A stretch of 64,000 nucleotides of DNA from Danio rerio (Eukaryota > Chordata > Actinopteri > Cypriniformes > Danionidae). The stretch covers positions 60,514,501-60,578,500 of the forward strand of contig NC_133177.1 of NCBI RefSeq assembly GCF_049306965.1. Reading direction: 5' to 3'. This document shows positions 22,986 through 49,250 of this stretch, piece by piece; the first letter of the stretch is position 1, and each line of letters begins with the position of its first letter. Under the pieces are notes generated by a model. It was not told where the DNA came from. It did no database searches and saw nothing but the letters and a program-made list of their open reading frames with translations. The position numbers were made by a program, and so were the translations under genes.

Positions 22986-23603
22986 TGTTCTAGGTCATTG
23001 CTAAGGTGATGCTAGGTGGTTGCTAGGGTGTTCTAATTGGTTGCTAAGGTTTTGCTAGGAGGTTGCTAAGGTGTTGCTCGGTGGTTGCTTAGGTGTACTG
23101 TGTGGTTGCTAAGTTGTTGCTAGGGTGTTCTGTGTGGTTGCTAGGCAGTTGCTAAGGCATTACTAGGCAGTTGCTATGGTGTTCTTAGTTGTTGTTAGGT
23201 AGTTGCGAGGGTGTTGTGAGTGGGTGCTAGGCAGTTCCTAAGCTGTTGCTAGGTGGTTGCTAGGTTGTTCTAATTGGTTGCTAGGCAGTTGCTATGGTGT
23301 TGCTGGTGGTTGCTAAGGCATTGCTAGGCAGTTGCTAAGGTATTGCTAGGCAATTGCTAAGCTGTTGGTAAGTGGTTGCTAAGGGGATCTGGTTCGTTGC
23401 TAGAATGTTTTGTGTGATTGCTAGGCAGTGGGGTGTTCTAATTGGTTGCTAGGCAGTTGCTATGATGTTGATTAGTGTTGCTCGGTAGCTGCTAAGGTGT
23501 TGCTAGAAAATTGCTAATGTATTGATAGTTGGTTGCTAAGGTGTTCTGGTTCGTTGTTAGGATGTTCTGTGTGATTGGTAGGCAGTTGCTAAGGCAATAC
23601 TAG
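22986..23603 (+). repeat. GGTTGCTA-type tandem array (gene A side)
   Basis: An imperfect array of units such as ggttgctaaggtgttgctag, of about 22-24 bp, with many single-base variants. It is the continuation of the array that starts at 21244. It ends abruptly at the 5' LTR of the second BEL element. Confidence 0.9.
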
Positions 23604-24446
23604 TGTGCAAAAGGACCGCTGATGTCTACGTCCCGGATGACACCAACCAATCAGTGCACAATGCAACGCAGTATCATCGAGGTGGGCTGAGCTAAGAACA
23701 GGTTGAGAGCGACAGTGCACACGGGAGATAACGCTGGCGATAACACCTGCTATCAAACTCACTCAGCACAAAGAGACAAAACAGTCACTACTGGTATACT
23801 GTGCTACAGTGTGCGTGTCTTAAAAGTAAGTGATCACTATTTATAAAGTTATTATTGACAGAAGATCAGCTGTTGTTCACGTACCACCTGTAGCAGCTTG
23901 TTAGCCCAGTACTGCTTATATTACCAGCTTAAACTCGGGAATTACCAAGTGTTTAAGTACAAGTTGTAGTTATATGTTCATATGTACACATTTTAGTATG
24001 TTACTGATGTATGTTTATAGTATATCACGTATGTGCGCGTTATGCGACGATAATTGGCTACCTGCGGTGATCATTCAAGTTGGACATGCCCAGACAAAGA
24101 CCCTGCCATCATGCGGGATTCATGTGCTCTTGGCGCCCTCTTTTGGACACTCGGAGAATTGCGCCTTTATTATCTACTTTGCCATTATTTTCTTTCTATA
24201 CTTGTTGTATGCTGTTCAGTTATTAATGTTTATTGTGAAACATCTGTATTGATTATTGTTTATTGTTTATTTGTTTCAGAAACCACACATATGTTCCATT
24301 GTATACCTAGTGCTTCAGTAAATGAAAATCACATCTAATACCCTGAGTGCCTCTCTTCAATTAAGTAACCATCTCACTCAGTTCTGACCGACTGCCTATT
24401 GTGTTTCACACCCAAATTTAATACATCCACGAACCCCTCCATTTCA
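23604..24446 (+). repeat. 5' LTR of BEL/Pao element 2
   Basis: 843 bp, TGTGC...TTTCA. The sequence directly after it (agtggtccttcgagccgg) is a likely primer-binding site. Two small open frames inside it recur in the 3' LTR and are not host genes. Confidence 0.92.
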
Positions 24447-27400
24447 AGTGGTCCTTCGAGCCGGATTGAGTGAATCACAGTAGAGAGATGATGTCGAATT
24501 CTGAGCCATATCCTCCTGTTGTCAGACCTAGACGACAAATAAGACAACCTGCATATCTAGCAGATTATGAAGTTCATGGATCAGGCTTTGTGAAGAGAGC
24601 TCCAGTATCTAATCGCCTGAGTGAATACGCCAATGAAGCAGTCGCACCCATGTCAGCCAATGTATCACGATCATCTTCTCCGACGAGTCAGCCCTCATAC
24701 ACAGATGATCTAATACTCCAAGATGTATGGCCAGAGCCATCTGGATATGAATCGCCAGGGTATGATAAGCAACACTTTCAAGTCCAGCAGACCTCTGATA
24801 TAAAGTCTATGTGCATGCAGATGAAGAGGGACAATGACGAGCTCCGTAGCTCCATTCTACCAGAAATCCTTTCAGCGCTTCAAGGGCTTAAGGTAGAGAA
24901 TGCTACATTAAGACAGGAGATCCAGCAGCGTAGCCCCAGCATTCAGACACCAATACCAGCTCCCCGCACTCACTTGCCACCCTCAGTCATTAGTCATAGA
25001 AGCTCCAGAGCGCATAGTGGTGAAGTTTCTACTCCTCAACCAGCCCGTTATGAGCAGCTGACAGAGCAAATGGGAGATATGACTTTAACTTCTAGGATGT
25101 CACATGTAGTTGATGGTCATGGTGTACATTCTCAGAGGGCACACACATATTCAACCCAGCCTTCAGGAACAGGACATTATGAAAATGTGCCCCTTGGTAC
25201 AAGATACCATTATCTTCAGACAGAAAGAGAATTCAGTCCAGCCTCACGCCCAGAGTTAGTGCCTAGGATGGAGAAGCTGCATACCCAAGAGCAGATTTAT
25301 CGAGGCCCTAAGCCTACAATTCCCAGCTTGACAGCAGCTGACCCAAGACAGTTTTCCAGACTACGTATGGCACTGGAGAATATTCTGCCAGCAGATGCGA
25401 GTGAACGTTTTAAGTATCAGATTCTGACAGATCATTTGGAGCTTGAAGAGGCTCTCCTGGTGGCAGACTCCTACTGTAATTCAGTGAGACCCTACACAGA
25501 CACAATGCACGCTCTGGTTAAGATGTACGGTCAGCCCCACAAGCTCGTTCTGCAGAGTATCGCAGAAGTGCTGGAAAGTCCCAACCTTAAGTCAGGAGAT
25601 GTTAAATCTTTCAAGCTCTTTGCTCTTCGAGTGCGATCATTAGAGAGTATGTTGGAACAATTGGGGCCAGAGGGAGTCGCCGAATTGGACTGTGGCTCAC
25701 ATGTGTCTCGTCTCCAGAGCAAGCTTCCCCATGAGCTGCAAATCAGTTTTAAGAGATATATCCATCCCTTAAGGATCACAGTCCCTACACTTCTACACTT
25801 TGCTGACTGGTTAGAATACGAGCTCCAAGTACAAGATGGCACTGCCAAAGCAGTCATGTATGCCCCACCCTTACCTTTCAAACGGAGAGAAGGTCGTCAT
25901 GAACACAAGCCTTCAGGGAGATCAACAAATATTCTACTAGGTGCTGGAAAGCCCACTGCCCCCACTGAATGCCGAATACCTACGTGAGATTCCAAGCCCA
26001 GTTCTACTAAGTATAGAGAGAAGTCACACGCCTACTGTCCTTACTGTGACAACTCCAGCCACTTCCTCAATGGGTGTCTTAACTTCAAAGAGCTAACAAA
26101 GGAACAGAAAGAGGCATGGATTCGTAAGAATAATAGGTGCTGGCGGTGTGGACGTAATCATCATGCATCCAGATGCACATTAAAGGCTCTGTGTAAGACG
26201 TGCAACAGAAAACACCTGCTTGTATTGCATGATCTAAATGAGAGAGTTGTCAGTTATAGTGAAGAGACTGAACCTAAGGAGAACTCGTGTCTTGTAAATA
26301 CCACAAAGGGCACCCTATATGCAGATCGTTCAGTTGGCAGCCGCAGAGTGCTCTTGAAAGTGAGTAAAGTAATCATTGCAAATGGAGATGCATCAATGGA
26401 GACTTTTGCTGTGTTAGATGATGGGTCAGAAAGGACCATTCTACTTCATGCTGCAGCTCAGCAGCTGAAACTCCAGGGCCAGCCAGAAGACCTCATACTG
26501 CGCACTGTAAGACAGGATCAGCAGGTGCTTCATGGGACAGCAGTTTCCTTCACAGTCTCACCGGTGTCTCACCCCCACAAGAAGTACCACATGCAGCATG
26601 CATTTACAGCCGAACGACTGAGCCTTGCTGAACACACTTATCCAGTGGCTTTCTTACAGAAGAAATATAGACATCTAGCTGGTCTCCCATTGCAACAGAT
26701 GGATAAAGTGCAGCCTGTATTGTTGATTGGGTCAGATTACCCACATCTCCTCACGCCTGTTGAACCAGTACGTCTAGGCCCACCAGGGGGCCCAGCAGCA
26801 GTTAAAACCCGCTTGGGATGGACTCTTCAAGGTCCTACACAGGAGGTCCGTCGTGAGCTTAGCACACACCAGTGCTTCTTTACCTCTGTACTACCTAACA
26901 CAGACCTGTTTGCTCACGTTGAGCGATTGTGGCAGATGGATGTGATACCCTATCGCAACAACAAGATAGTGACACGATCCAAGCTAGACAAGGAAGCAAT
27001 CAGTCTGTTGCAAGAGAACACTGTGAGAGTAGAAGTACAGGGCACAATGCGGTATGCCACACCGCTCCTCCGAATGCAGAGTATGCCTTGTTTGAACATG
27101 CCCAAGGAAGCCGTTCTCCCTCAGCTTAGGAGTGTTGAGAGGAGGCTGCTAAAAAACCCAGAGCAAGCATCTGCCTACCAGGCTGAGATTACTAGATTGA
27201 AGGAAGCAGGCTATGTGGCTAAGCTAGAACCAAGAGAAGCAGATTGCTCTAAAGAGTCTTGGTACATCCCCCACCATATGGTGCAGCACAATAATAAGAA
27301 TAGAGTCGTCTACAACTGCTCCTTTCAATTTGAAGGCCACAGCCTTAATGACTTTCTCCTGCCAGGCCCCACATTAAGCCCATCACTGTTGGCAGTGCTG

Positions 27401-30271
27401 CTTCGATTCCGAGAGCACCCTGTTGCTATAAGTAGCGACATTCGCGGTATGTTTCACCAAGTCAGGCTGCTCCCTGGTGACATGCCCTTGCTTCGATTTT
27501 TGTGGCGAGACTTAAAGCCTGATCTACCCCCTGATGTGTACCAGTGGCAGGTACTTCCCTTTGGCACCACTTGCAGTCCCTGCTGTGCCTCATATGCCCT
27601 GCAGACTCACGTTATAAATCACAGTCAGCCGGGAGATCGATTTAGAGAGGTAATTGAGAAATCATTCTATGTCGACAATTGCCTCCACAGTCTTCATTCT
27701 CCTAAAGAGGCTAAAGACCTTGTTGACGGACTTTGTGCTCTCCTAGCCAGTGGAGGATTTGAGCTTCGACAATGGGCTAGCAATTGTCCGTCTGTGATTA
27801 CTCACCTTCCTCCAGAATCCAGATCTAGTACCTGCGAACTGTGGCTCAGCCAAGACCAACAAGATGTCCATGAGTCCACGCTTGGACTGCAGTGGCATTG
27901 CCAAACTGATACACTGCGCTACAAACACAGAGCTAGGAGCTCTGCGCCAGTGACTATGCGCCACATATGCAGAGTACTGGCAAGTCAATACGATCCTCTC
28001 GGATATATCATCCCATACACTACCCGGGCTAAAATATTAGTACAGCGTTTGTGGGACAAGAAACGGGACTGGGACGACCCACACCTGCCAGAGGATCTAC
28101 TCGCCTTATGGCATGAATGGGAGAAAGAACTGAGTGGACTAGAGGAGATATCCTTAGCCAGGTGCTACTCTCTGTCAGAAGTAAATCACGCATCTTGTAA
28201 ATATGAGATCCACATCTTCTGTGATGCTTCAGAGCAGGCGTATGGGTCAGTGGCCTATCTGCGAATAGAGCACAAGGAGGGTGAAGTAGAAGTTGCCTTT
28301 GTTGCTGCCAGGTCCCGTGTTGCCCCCCGAAAGCAACAATCTATACCAAGACTAGAGTTGTGTGCTGCTTTAAGTGGAGCACAGCTATCCCAACTCCTGA
28401 ACACTGAGCTTACAGTTCCTATCCACTCCACTACGCTCTGGTCTGACTCTACCACTGTGCTTATGTGGTTGACATCTAGCTCCTGTCGTTACAAGGTATT
28501 TGTGGGGACAAGAGTAGCTGAGATCCAAGAGATGACAGCATCCGCTGTCTGGCGCTATGTTCGATCATCAGACAACCCGGCCGATGACATCACTAGAGGC
28601 AAATCTCTCCAAAACCTCTCTAAAGACAGCAGGTGGAGTCAAGGACCATCTTTCCTTAAGCTCCCTTCTGAGAGCTGGCCAGAACAGCCGCATTTAGCAG
28701 CAGAAGGGCCGAACTCTTAACTAAGACAGTCATCCTTCTCTGTTTTAGTAACCACTACTGCTCCCTCAGCTAAACTGCAGCACTTCAACACCCTGACAGA
28801 GTGCCTGAATGCTTATGGACAGGAGCTTCATGGGGCGGCCTACACCTCCAGTGCTGAACTGCAAAAGGATGTTCAACGTGCAGTTCTCCGTCAAGCACAA
28901 GCCGAGTCCTTTCCAGAAGAGCTGAGACTATTGATGTCTGGAAAATCAGTATCATCGAAGAGCAGACTACTCACTCTTTCCCCAGAACTTGATGCTGCTA
29001 CTGGACTTATTAGAGTAGGAGGCCGGCTACGGCATTGTGAGGTCTTGGAAGCAGATACTATACACCCAGTTGTCCTTGATCCTCGGCACCCAGTCACACT
29101 GTTAATCATAAGAGATTATGATGAGAGACTGCATCATCCAGGTACGGAGCGGTTGTTTGCAGAAATCAGAAGGACATACTGGATACTGAGAGGTCGTGAA
29201 GCCATCCGACGATACCAACACCAATGTACAGAGTGTAAGAAGTGGAGAGGACGCCCAGAGGTCCCATTGATGGCAGACTTACCCCTTACAAGACAAAGAT
29301 ACTTCCGTCCTGTCTTTTACTCGACTGGGATGGACTGTTTTGGCCCCTTCGTTATTAAGATTGGTCGACGTAATGAGAAGAGGTGGGGTATAGTCTTCAA
29401 GTGTATGACCACAAGGGCAGTCCATCTTGATCTTCTCTCTAGTATTGACTCTGACTCATTCTTGATGGCTCTAAGAAGGTTCATAGCCAGAAGAGGCAAC
29501 CCCCATGAGTTACTGTGTGACCAAGGCACTAATTTTAAGGGAGGAGAACGTGAACTGAATGAGGCCTTTGCTGCTCTCCAAAGTGAGCTACAGAACCATC
29601 TCGCTGTTCAGAAAATTAAATTCACCTACAACCCACCAAGTGCCCCTCACTTTGGTGGATGCTGGGAGAGGGAGATCCGTTCGATCAAGGCAGCCCTAAA
29701 AGTGACAATTGGAGCCCAGACAGTTACTGAGGAAGTGTTAAGGACCGTCCTGATTGAGGTAGAAGGTATCCTCAACTCTAAGCCTTTAGGATATACCTCC
29801 TCTGACATCGCTGATCTCGACCCAATTACCCCGTTCTGCTTCTTAATTGGTCGCAGAGATGTGTCACTTCCCCAAGTCGTCTATGAGGACTCAGAAATCC
29901 TAAGTCGACGGCGGTGGCGTCACAGCCAACTACTTGCAGAGCACTTCTGGAGGCACTTTCTGAAATACTACCTACCTGACCTTCAGGCACGGCAGAAGTG
30001 GAAAACCGAGAAGAAGACATTAGAAATTGGGGATGTAGTCATGATAGTTGATCCTCAACTCCCTCGTGCACTTTGGCCAGTGGGCAGAATCACACAAGTT
30101 TTCCCTGGTGCAGATGGTCGAGTGCGGACTGCTAATGTGGAGGTTAAGGGCAAGACTTATACCCGTATTGTGGCTCGACTTATGCAGCTTCCAGCTCTAC
30201 CTGAGGACGAATAATGCATGTCATGGATCTTTTGTCAGATGAGCGAATTCAGTTCTGAATTCAGGGGCGGC

Positions 30272-31114
30272 TGTGCAAAAGGACCGCTGATGTCTACGTC
30301 CCGGATGACACCAACCAATCAGTGCACAATGCAACGCAGTATCATCGAGGTGGGCTGAGCTAAGAACTAGTTGAGAGCGACAGTGCACACGGGAGATAAC
30401 GCTGGCGATAACACCTGCTATCAAACTCACTCAGCAAAAAGAGACAAAACAGTCACTACTGGTATACTGTGCTACAGTGTGCGTGTCTTAAAAGTAAGTG
30501 ATCACTATTTATAAAGTTATTATTGACAGAAGATCAGCTGTTGTTCACGTACCACCTGTAGCAGCTTGTTAGCCCAGTACTGCTTATATTACCAGCTTAA
30601 ACTCGGGAATTACCAAGTGTTTAAGTACAAGTTGTAGTTATATGTTCATATGTACACATTTTAGTATGTTACTGATGTATGTTTATAGTATATCACGTAT
30701 GTGCGCGTTATGCGACGATAATTGGCTACCTGCGGTGATCATTCAAGTTGGACATGCCCAGACAAAGACCCTGCCATCATGCGGGATTCATGTGCTCTTG
30801 GCGCCCTCTTTTGGACACTCGGAGAATTGCGCCTTTATTATCTACTTTGCCATTATTTTCTTTCTATACTTGTTGTATGCTGTTCAGTTATTAATGTTTA
30901 TTGTGAAACATCTGTATTGATTATTGTTTATTGTTTATTTGTTTCAGAAACCACACATATGTTCCATTGTATACCTAGTGCTTCAGTAAATGAAAATCAC
31001 ATCTAATACCCTGAGTGCCTCTCTTCAATTAAGTAACCATCTCACTCAGTTCTGACCGACTGCCTATTGTGTTTCACACCCAAATTTAATACATCCACGA
31101 ACCCCTCCATTTCA
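30272..31114 (+). repeat. 3' LTR of BEL/Pao element 2
   Basis: 843 bp, the same ends as the 5' LTR, with about three substitutions by eye, all in the first 200 bp. The purine-rich aggggcgg lies just upstream. Confidence 0.92.
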
Positions 31115-31470
31115 CAGTCTGCCTGATCTTTATGTAGAAAAGTGTCCCCAAAATAATGGAGGAATCTCAGAATAAGGTCTACATACTGTACGCCACATGT
31201 CCTGCTGATTTCCTTTGTCTTATTGACAGATCTTTTGTAATATTGATGCGTCGTTGTTGTAAACTTTTAAAGCAAGTCATGAATGAATGATAGCAAAGTT
31301 GGGCTGTTATATTGACAACAATTCCACACCCACAAACATGAAGCGGCGCGAAACAAAACGTGATTGATTGATTATAGATTATAGATGGATAGCTTATAGA
31401 TGTCCTTATTAATATACTGATGCTAACATCTGTTTCTCCTCATCTAAAAACAACTAAACCGAAATGTGGC
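31115..31470. other. Unassigned spacer after BEL element 2
   Basis: 356 bp with no recognisable coding segment or repeat ends. It does not continue the GGTTGCTA array found on the other side of the BEL element. Confidence 0.5.
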
Positions 31471-31606
31471 GAGGCAGCGCGGTGGCGCAGTAGGTAGTGC
31501 TGTCGCCCCACAGCAAGAGGATCACTGGTTCAAGCCTCGGCTGGGTCAGTTGCTGTTTCTGTGTGGAGTTTGCATGTTCTCCCTGCGTTAGCGTGGGTTT
31601 CCTCAA
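31471..31606 (+). mobile_element. DANA-type SINE, 5' half
   Basis: The tRNA-derived head (ggcgcagtaggtagtgctgt, then cactggttcaagcctcggct) and the start of the constant body (tgtgtggagtttgcatgttc) match the zebrafish DANA SINE. The copy stops at about tgggtttcctc, so the 3' half is missing. Confidence 0.85.
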
Positions 31607-31721
31607 AACAACACAAAATCTATGATCCTTGCATCCCTAATAATAATAATAATACAGTCATGATTTCATTATTGTCACTCAGAAATTCATTGATATTTTT
31701 CCTGATTTTTATCTTCTTCAG

Positions 31722-32332
31722 ATTCTCAACAGTTCACTTTGGATCCAAACACAGTCAATGAAAGGCTGATCTTGTCTGAAGGAAACACAGCAGTGGAATG
31801 TAAAGGTTCAGTCCAGCCGTATCCTGATCATCCAGACAGATTTGATGGTTGGCATCAGGTGTTGTGTAGAGAGAGTGTGTGTGGACGCTCTTACTGGGAG
31901 CTGGAGTGGAGCGGTGTTGTGTATTTATCAGTGTAAACAGACTACAGACAAAACACCCATACAAACACAAAACATACAGACTAAACTCCCTAAACCTTCC
32001 GTCAGCTGCACTAGAATATATAAGAGCATCAGCAGGAAGGGTTCAGGTAATGAGTGTGGATTTGGGTTTAATGATCAGTCCTGGAGTTTGGAGTGCTCCA
32101 CTCATAGTTTCTCATTCTGGCATAATAATATACAGACTAAACTCCCTAAACCCTCCGTCAGCTCCTCTAGAATAGGAGTGTATGTGGATCACAGTGCAGG
32201 AACTCTGTCCTTCTACAGCGTCTCTGACACAACAATGAGCCTCATACACACACTCCACACCACATTCACACACACACTCTTCCTGGATTCTATGTTTATT
32301 CACAGGTGAGGATCTGTGATCTGACAGTGTAG
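31722..32332 (+). pseudogene. Orphan finTRIM B30.2 exon with internal duplication
   Basis: Preceded by the usual ftr intron 5 end (cagtcatgatttcattattg, later cttcttcag|att), this aligns with exon 6 of genes A and B from LDPNT to the final stop. After WELEWSGVVYLSV the frame stops, and about 88 bp of extra sequence is inserted. The second half of that insert is a diverged copy of the exon's own downstream segment (cagactaaactccctaaacc). The exon then resumes (ataagagcatcagcagg). No exons 1 to 5 lie upstream; a SINE and unrelated sequence do. An aataaa signal at 32409 follows. It is a dead remnant of another array member. Confidence 0.9.
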
Positions 32333-32821
32333 ATGATGCAGATCCTCTGTGTACAATAATGTGGAAATATTCTCCAAATATCAGTCCTGCTTTATTTGTG
32401 ATGTTTATAATAAACTGACTTTAATAATTAACACTGATTTTATTCATCATTTGTGTTCATAAGTTGTCCTGAAGTGTGATTGTAGAGATGTGTTGATGTT
32501 GATGTTTTGGCTGATTGTTGTTCATATTTAAATCATCAGCACATCAGCTCCAGATTGAGAAAGGCCAATATAACAGATCAATATATACTGAAGTATGGAG
32601 TTGTGTAATGTCTGCTGCATAATCCTCTCTGTAAAACAACACAGAAATTGGCCAAACTAAATGAGAGAAGTGTTGTGTTGAGAACACTGATATAGAGAGT
32701 TTTCCTCTGCTCATGTTGATGACAGTGATCTACTTTTCACAGCAGTGTCTGTTCAGTTGCTCATTTCCTCTTTAAATGCAGATCGTCTTGTTCTTTGTTT
32801 AATCATCAGTTGTTCATTATG
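32333..32821 (+). other. 3' flank of the orphan B30.2 exon
   Basis: Probable old 3' UTR: an aataaa signal at 32409-32414 lies about 75 bp after the stop. No gene is seen in the rest. Confidence 0.5.
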
Positions 32822-32995
32822 GAGTATTTGTGTTTATAAATGCAGATTGTGATGGTTTTGTTTAATAAAGAACTGTTAAACGTCTTTTCTGAGTTTTTTA
32901 ATGTGTTTTTATAATGAATAAACAGCAGTTGCGTCTCTTTCCTTTATCTCAGGCTGTTGAGGATTGAAGATTCTGAAATGTTTGATTATTTTGAC
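32822..32995 (+). repeat. Duplicated intergenic block, copy 1
   Basis: The block gagtatttgtgtttataaat ... tttgattattttga recurs with a few changes at 54864-55045. In both places it lies between an ftr 3' region and the promoter of the next gene, so it belongs to the tandem-duplication unit. Confidence 0.85.
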
Positions 32996-33002
32996 ACCTC
33001 GG

Positions 33003-33100
33003 CTACAGGCCTAAGGCAGCAATCTAGCTTCTTCCTCCCATCCAGCTACTGACCAGGCACAGCCCTGCTTAGCTTCAGTGGGCGACCATGTGAGAGTTAC
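33003..33100 (-). mobile_element. 5S-rRNA-derived SINE fragment (SINE3-like)
   Basis: On the minus strand the sequence runs ggtcgcccactgaagctaag, then cagggctgtgcctggtcagt, then agctggatgggag. This is the internal promoter half of 5S rRNA (gaagctaagcagggtcgggcctggttagtacttggatgggag in the gene) with SINE-type changes. It inserted between the duplicated block and the gene B promoter; the gene C interval lacks it there. It is not a functional 5S gene: the 5' half of the rRNA is absent. Confidence 0.75.
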
Positions 33101-33159
33101 AGAGAGGAAGCTGCCGGCACAGAGCTCACTGCTATCATACATAATTCTGCATAAATAGT

Positions 33160-33433
33160 TTAATTAATTAATTTAAATGGCAGAAAATGATCACCTACAA
33201 TTCATAAGAGCATTACAAGACATTTTTAAAAATAAATACGCTACTTATTTTTGGACTGTTGTGGGTTTATTTCTGCATTAGACTGTCCTCTAGTGGCGGA
33301 GTTTATTATATGACGCACACAGGAAGTGTCAGAGCTGAGAGGAATCGAAAGTAAACTCAAAAACCGAAAGTAATAGTCGGTGTTGGGTGTGTTGTGTCGG
33401 TGTCTCTCTCTGTCTGTGAGTGTGAGCAGTAAA
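33160..33433 (+). promoter_or_regulatory. finTRIM gene B promoter and leader with ISRE-like pair
   Basis: About 270 bp that is nearly the same upstream of gene C (57120-57390). At 33345-33372 it carries tcgaaagtaaactc and accgaaagtaatag, two GAAAGTAA motifs 19 bp apart. These resemble interferon-response half sites bound by IRF proteins (GAAANNGAAA type). An ETS-like aggaagt lies 20 bp upstream. The motifs sit about 60-90 bp before the ATG, so they fall in the core promoter or leader. Interferon induction is known for the family; these sites as the cause is inference. Confidence 0.55.
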
Positions 33434-48108
<14,675 letters not shown>

Positions 48109-48185
48109 ATTTCAAGATGTCTGAAACAGTCATCACTGCATTCTAGTTTATAATGGCCTGTTTCCTGCTGGGCAGTTGATAGGGG

Positions 48186-48778
48186 GTTCTGGATTGGTTG
48201 CTAGGCTATTGCAAAGGTGTTTGCTAGGTGGTTGCTAAGCGGTTGCTAAGGTGTTCTAGGTCATTGCTAAGGTGTTGCTAGGTGGTTGCTAAGGTGTTCT
48301 AGGTCGATGCTAAGGTGTTGCTAGGTGGTTGCTAAGGTGTTCTAGGTCGATGCTAAGGTGTTGCTTGGTGGTTGCTTGGGTGTTCTAACTGGTTGCTAGG
48401 TGGTTTATATGGTGTTGCTAGGTGGTTATTAAGGCATTGCTCGGTGGTTGCTAAGGTGTTGCTAGGTGGTTCCTAAGGTGTTGATAGGCGGTTGCTAAGG
48501 TGTTCTGGGTCATTGCTAAGATGGTTGCTAGAGTGTTTTGAGTGATTGCTTGGCAGTTGCTAAGTCATTACTAGGCGGTTGCTAAGGTGTTGCTAGGTGG
48601 TTGCTAAGGCATTGCTAGGTGGTTGCTAAGATGTTGCTAGGTGGTTCCTAAAATGTTTAAGGAGTTGCTAGAATTAGCATAATATTTAGCATGTTGCTAG
48701 TATAAACTAGCATTGCGAGCATGAATTTAGTATGAATTAGCATGTTGCTAGTATGTCTATAGTATGAATTAGAATTCA
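48186..48778 (+). repeat. GGTTGCTA-type tandem array behind gene B
   Basis: It starts about 75 bp after the stop, in the same 3' flank as behind gene A (gggggttctggattggttgc). The units ggttgctaaggtgttctagg and ggttgctaaggtgttgctag alternate. From about 48660 it passes into a variant with gcatgttgctagtatgaatt units. Confidence 0.9.
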
Positions 48779-49080
48779 GGCTGGGTCAGTTGGCGTTTCT
48801 GTGTGGAGTTTGCATGTTCTCCCTGCCTTCGCGTGGGTTTCCTCCGGGTGCTCCGGTTTCCCCCACAGTTCAAATATATGCAGTACAGGTGAATTGGGTA
48901 GGCTAAATTGTCTATAGTGTACAATTGTGTGTGTGAATGTTTGTGGATGTTTCGCAGAGATGGGTTGCAGCTGGAAGGGCATCCGCTGCGTAAAAACGTG
49001 CTGGATAAGTTGGCGGTTCATTCCTCTGTGGCGACCCCAGATTAATAAAAGGACTAAGCCGACAAGAAAATGAATGAATA
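48776..49080 (+). mobile_element. DANA-type SINE, 5'-truncated
   Basis: It begins in the late head (ggctgggtcagttggcgttt) and runs through the body (ctccggtttcccccacagtt) to the tail (aaaggactaagccgacaaga) with an A/ATGA-rich end. The 3' two thirds are present. Confidence 0.9.
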
Positions 49081-49250
49081 AACAGCGTCATTTCAGTTTT
49101 CAGAGTTTCAGTTCAGTTTAATTCAGTTTAGTGAGGTTTATTATGGAACAGTTGCTAGGGGGCCATGAATGGTTGCTAGGGTGTAGCAAATAAATTAAAA
49201 GATCATCAGTGATTGACAGATTGGTAGTCTGAGTTAAATGAGCCCAACAT

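Larger units (their letters stand above)
23604..31114 (+). mobile_element. BEL/Pao LTR retrotransposon 2, broken copy, recent
   Basis: About 7.5 kb with two 843-bp LTRs that differ at about three positions, so the insertion is fairly recent. The coding region (about 24470-30215) follows the BEL/Pao order: Gag-like part, zinc knuckles (around 26150), aspartic protease (around 26410), reverse transcriptase (27200-27700), RNase H (around 28200), integrase zinc finger and core (29100-29700), DUF5641-type end (29900-30100). It is broken in about two places. It differs clearly from element 1 in LTR length and sequence, so it is a separate family. The flanking pentamers do not match (actag left, cagtc right), so no target duplication is visible. 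Confidence 0.92.

Noticed and set aside
22986-23603. Regularly repeated short units that might suggest a CRISPR-like array
   Set aside because: The units are degenerate, directly adjacent with no unique spacers, and the genome is clearly eukaryotic. It is a tandem satellite-like array.
23974-24338. Small open frames of 92-94 codons, repeated at 30642-31006
   Set aside because: They lie in the two LTRs of BEL/Pao element 2 and repeat only because the LTRs do; no domain or host context.
33005-33095. A possible 5S rRNA gene on the minus strand
   Set aside because: Only the internal promoter half is similar, with changes; the 5' half and terminator are missing. A 5S-derived SINE explains it better.
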